Shown one piece after another: positions 61,476 through 64,000 of a stretch of DNA of 64,000 nucleotides. This stretch comes from Costertonia aggregata (GTDB taxonomy: Bacteria; Bacteroidota; Bacteroidia; Flavobacteriales; Flavobacteriaceae), in contig NZ_CP058595.1 in the NCBI RefSeq assembly GCF_013402795.1, positions 1,647,501-1,711,500 of the forward strand, read 5' to 3'. The position numbers were made by a program, and so were the translations under genes. How positions within the stretch are numbered: the stretch's first letter is position 1; the number at the start of each line of letters is the position of its first letter. The notes below the pieces were generated by a model. The model made no database searches. It saw only the letters and a list, made by a program, of their open reading frames with translations, and was not told the DNA's origin.

Positions 61476-61895
61476 CTAGTGTTCCACGTGGAACAATTTC
61501 ATTTTTTCGTTTTCTTTTTCTCTCATGATGACAATGTCGTCCTCAGATTTGTCATTAAAACCCATAAGGTGTAATACACCGTGTGCCATAACCCTTAACA
61601 ATTCTTCTTCAAAAGGAACCTTGAATTTTATTGCGTTTTCATTCACTCGGTCAACAGAAATAAAAATATCGCCTGACACTTCTTTTCCTTTTGTATAATC
61701 AAACGTTATAATATCGGTAAACGTATCGTGATTTAAATACTGCTGGTTAACCTTTAAAAGGTAATCATCTTTGCAAAAAATAAAGTTGATTGTACCAAGA
61801 CTATATTTTTCAGATCTGATAATCCTAGTTATCCAGTCGGTAAACTTTGCTTCGTTTTTTAAGGTGAAATCGGTTTCAAAATGGTAATCAATCAT
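61476..61895 (-). CDS. ybeY: Endoribonuclease YbeY (rRNA maturation)
   Basis: 139 residues from the ATG at 61895. Metal-binding motif [16 protein letters not shown]: two of the three histidines of the usual HxxxHxxxxxH are present, while the third position carries Lys after Asp, which I recall as common in Bacteroidota Ybe[14 protein letters not shown] and [20 protein letters not shown] are also typical. The last codons (LFHVEH) are written by the embedded parS palindrome. It overlaps the DUF4175 stop by 8 bp. Confidence 0.93.
   Translation of the reverse strand: MIDYHFETDFTLKNEAKFTDWITRIIRSEKYSLGTINFIFCKDDYLLKVNQQYLNHDTFTDIITFDYTKGKEVSGDIFISVDRVNENAIKFKVPFEEELLRVMAHGVLHLMGFNDKSEDDIVIMREKENEKMKLFHVEH
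61480..61495. promoter_or_regulatory. parS-like site inside the 3' end of ybeY
   Basis: TGTTCCACGTGGAACA, identical to the copy at 59579-59594. On the minus strand its TTC-CAC-GTG-GAA codons encode FHVE of the YbeY C-terminus. It lies 10 bp upstream of the mnmG start. Confidence 0.9.
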
Positions 61896-64000
61896 CACGT
61901 TTAAAATAGTTCTTCACCTTATTTTGGAAAATTTGCTGCAAAGGTAAGGTTTGTCTATTTAAAATTTCGATTTCATTCTGATAATTCTCTAAGAGTGAGG
62001 GCTTGGTAAGTATCGGGTTTTGAAATGATTCTGTGTTTGTATTGCTCTCCCGTTCCGATTTTTTACCCTGCTTCATAGCGGCGTTTTCCAACTTCAACAA
62101 CTCATATTGAATCGTATTGATTTTATTCAGGTTGCGCTGAGTTACACCATTCTCCAACAAATCATTCTCGAAATCCTCCATTTGGCGCAGTAATTTATGA
62201 CCAAGCTTTTTATCCTTTTGATTTATCATGTCCTCTAGCTGCTTTTCTAACTGTTGCCTAATGTTCTGCTGCTCTTTATATATTTCATAAAGTTCTTTCA
62301 ATTCTTCTTCACTAGGCTGCTGGCCTACTCCTTCTCCGTTTTCTTTACCTTGTCCCTTACCATTGGCTTTGCCACTTTCCCCGTTCTTCCCGTTTTCGTT
62401 TTCACTACCGTTCCCGTCTTTTTGCCCTTGTGCATTTTTGCCCGCTTTAGCTTGACCGGGTTTCTCACCGCCGCTTTTCTTGCCCTCGTCTGCTTGTGGC
62501 TTTCCCTGCCCTTGCTTTCCCATTCCTCCCATTTTTTGCTTTAACTGCCCTTGGCCCTTGATGATATCCGGTAATTGAAAATCTTCGCCTTTTCCTTGGC
62601 CTTTACCCGAATTCATGCTCTGTTGCATATTGTCCAGTAATTTTGCCAAGAAATCAGCCAAACCATTTGAGGCGTTCAAAACGTATTTTTGATATGATAC
62701 TCCTTGGTATATTTGATTTTCGGCCATACGGTCTAGCGACTTGTCAATGTTGTAATATACCTCGGTTATTTGTTCGTTTACGAATTCGGAAAGTTCCGGT
62801 TGCCGGAGCGATAATGCAAAAAGGCTATCATCTACATGTTCAAAAAGCTCACGTAAATGTTGCTGTTGCCTTACCGTGTTGGAGAATTGAGAGACATCGA
62901 CATCCATCTCTTCCATGCTTTCGTATAGGCTTTCCTGCTTGAAGGAAAACGTAATCAGGTTATCCAAAATCTGTCGCAACATTTCTGCGTCCTCAGAAAC
63001 CGATGAACCACCACCTGAAACCGACTGTTGGGCCGCTTCGCTCATTTCTCTCATTTTTTGGGCGGCGGCCTTTTGTTTTTGTTTTGCTTTATTGGCGCTG
63101 TTCCGCTTTTGTGGGGAATCCGAGGATTCATCAGAACCTTGGTGCTTTTTTATTTCTTCTAGAGCGTCTTTTTGATCATTCTTGACACTTTCGGCCTTTT
63201 TTTTGTCGAATTGTATATCGATTGGTTTTTTAAGAGCCTGGTTATCCTTCTTCAACTCATCGAATTCCTTTTCCAACTCATTAAACTGTTGGTTCATTTT
63301 CTCTTGTTCGGCATTCGTTGACTTCTCGCCGATATCTATTTTAGATAAAACCTCTTGTTTTTCCGCCAGTTTTTCCAAATCCTTGGCGAGTTGATTGGCC
63401 TTCTCGGTTACATAATACCGCTTGGTCAGTTCAAGTAGTTGCTCTAACCCCCTTTCGCTATTTTTCTGCTTTTTACCCAGTTCTTCCAAACGTTTGGCCA
63501 GTTCTTCCTTATTTATTTTTTCAGCTACTTTATTAAGTTCTTCCAACAATTTCTGATTTTTTTTAGCCTCTTGCTCCTGTCGTTCCAAACGCTCCTTCAA
63601 AAGTTGGTTAAGTTTGCTGTCCGTTTCGGTTTTGTCTAAATTTTCCTTCAGCTGTTTGCTGAACTTTTCCATAAGCTGTTCTTGCTGTTCCTGCTTTTGG
63701 AGAAAATTCTTTATTTGGTTTTTATCGTTAAAATTAAGTTGGTTCTTCTCTTTTTGCTCCTTATTGATTTCTTTTAAGGTCTCTTTTTGTTCCTTGTATT
63801 TTTCCAATGATTTATCCAGATTACCTATTATGGCTTGCTGGCTCTCCAGCTCTTTGTTCCGCAATTCATCATCGTTCAACAATTGTAGGCTAAAAACTTT
63901 GCTCTTGGCCGATTTCCCATTATGTATCGCATCATTATCAATAGCCTCAAAGTAAAAGCTGTAGGGCACGCCAGCTTCCAACTGCAGGCCCGATGGGTAG
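61888..64000 (-). CDS. DUF4175 family protein, truncated by window edge
   Basis: The frame is open to the right edge (at least 704 residues seen); the N-terminal part, usually with transmembrane helices, is outside the window. The visible part begins in a beta-sandwich-like segment (GVPYSFYFEAIDNDAIHNGKSAKSKVFSL). It continues as very long coiled coils (about 40-420), a more ordered block (LRQILDNLITFSFKQESLYESMEEMD...LSRMAENQIYQGVSYQKYVLNASNGLADFLAKLLDN-like), a low-complexity Gly/Lys/Gln linker and further coiled coil. DUF4175 genes next to ybeY-mnmG are usual in flavobacteria. Probably an envelope-associated structural protein; function unknown. Confidence 0.8.
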   Translation of the reverse strand, partial: YPSGLQLEAGVPYSFYFEAIDNDAIHNGKSAKSKVFSLQLLNDDELRNKELESQQAIIGNLDKSLEKYKEQKETLKEINKEQKEKNQLNFNDKNQIKNFLQKQEQQEQLMEKFSKQLKENLDKTETDSKLNQLLKERLERQEQEAKKNQKLLEELNKVAEKINKEELAKRLEELGKKQKNSERGLEQLLELTKRYYVTEKANQLAKDLEKLAEKQEVLSKIDIGEKSTNAEQEKMNQQFNELEKEFDELKKDNQALKKPIDIQFDKKKAESVKNDQKDALEEIKKHQGSDESSDSPQKRNSANKAKQKQKAAAQKMREMSEAAQQSVSGGGSSVSEDAEMLRQILDNLITFSFKQESLYESMEEMDVDVSQFSNTVRQQQHLRELFEHVDDSLFALSLRQPELSEFVNEQITEVYYNIDKSLDRMAENQIYQGVSYQKYVLNASNGLADFLAKLLDNMQQSMNSGKGQGKGEDFQLPDIIKGQGQLKQKMGGMGKQGQGKPQADEGKKSGGEKPGQAKAGKNAQGQKDGNGSENENGKNGESGKANGKGQGKENGEGVGQQPSEEELKELYEIYKEQQNIRQQLEKQLEDMINQKDKKLGHKLLRQMEDFENDLLENGVTQRNLNKINTIQYELLKLENAAMKQGKKSERESNTNTESFQNPILTKPSLLENYQNEIEILNRQTLPLQQIFQNKVKNYFKRDD

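Noticed and set aside
1-64000. Search by eye for tRNA/rRNA genes, CRISPR arrays, insertion sequences and prophage
   Set aside because: No cloverleaf or rRNA-like segment, regularly spaced repeats, transposase or integrase motifs were found. A covariance-model search would be needed to exclude small RNAs.

Overview
The window comes from a member of the Bacteroidota, most likely a marine flavobacterium (family Flavobacteriaceae). The reasons are a SusC/SusD outer-membrane pair, several proteins of families I know mainly from flavobacteria (DUF6427, DUF6341, DUF4254, DUF4837, DUF6909, DUF4175), TAnnTTTG-type promoter boxes, A/T-rich leaders without Shine-Dalgarno sequences, and OmpA/SPOR and OmpH envelope proteins. 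I found no rRNA, tRNA, insertion sequence or CRISPR array. Two perfect parS palindromes flank mnmG near the right edge, so this part of the chromosome probably lies near the replication origin.

Layout. 0-5 kb: the tail of a Crp/Fnr regulator, an SRPBCC protein with a small membrane protein, a patatin-like lipase, a periplasmic HtrA/DegQ protease and an Hsp20 chaperone. 5-14.2 kb, plus strand: an arsenosugar-type cluster made of a DUF2064 nucleotidyl/glycosyltransferase, SusC, SusD, a sodium:solute symporter, a metallophosphoesterase fused to a CxxC AhpD-like domain, and the radical SAM protein ArsS. 14.2-18 kb: a minus-strand set (SDR-like protein without catalytic residues, DoxX, ECF sigma factor, DUF2461) divergent from a TetR regulator. 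18-22.3 kb: a GT9 glycosyltransferase, DUF4254, DUF6427, DUF6341 and purD.

22.3-42.6 kb, all minus strand: a surface polysaccharide locus. Its conserved part encodes a DUF6909 protein, a Wzz-like protein, dTDP-L-rhamnose synthesis (rfbBACD), a UDP-xylose-type decarboxylase and an initiating sugar phosphotransferase. The A/T-rich centre (about 25-36.7 kb) carries a flippase, two Wzy/ligase-like proteins, two GT2 enzymes, an SGNH protein and a DUF115-like protein. It also carries an unusual six-gene set: CMP-sugar cytidylyltransferase, YhcH, HpcH/HpaI aldolase, epimerase, HAD phosphatase and 2-hydroxyacid dehydrogenase. That set looks like a pathway to a CMP-activated 2-keto-3-deoxy sugar acid without a NeuB- or KdsA-type synthase.

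42.7-64 kb: envelope and housekeeping genes. These are an ILEI/PANDER-GDPD fusion, a GH3 family protein, an M23 peptidase, tatA, a large SPOR/TPR/PD40/OmpA protein, a tandem pair of 56-residue membrane proteins, DUF4837, a LysM lytic transglycosylase, pgk, holB, DoxX, OmpH, a methyltransferase and lipoproteins, followed by mnmG, ybeY and a truncated DUF4175 gene. The OmpA gene and the first 56-residue gene share an upstream pair of direct repeats with exact 21-bp spacing, which suggests a common regulator.
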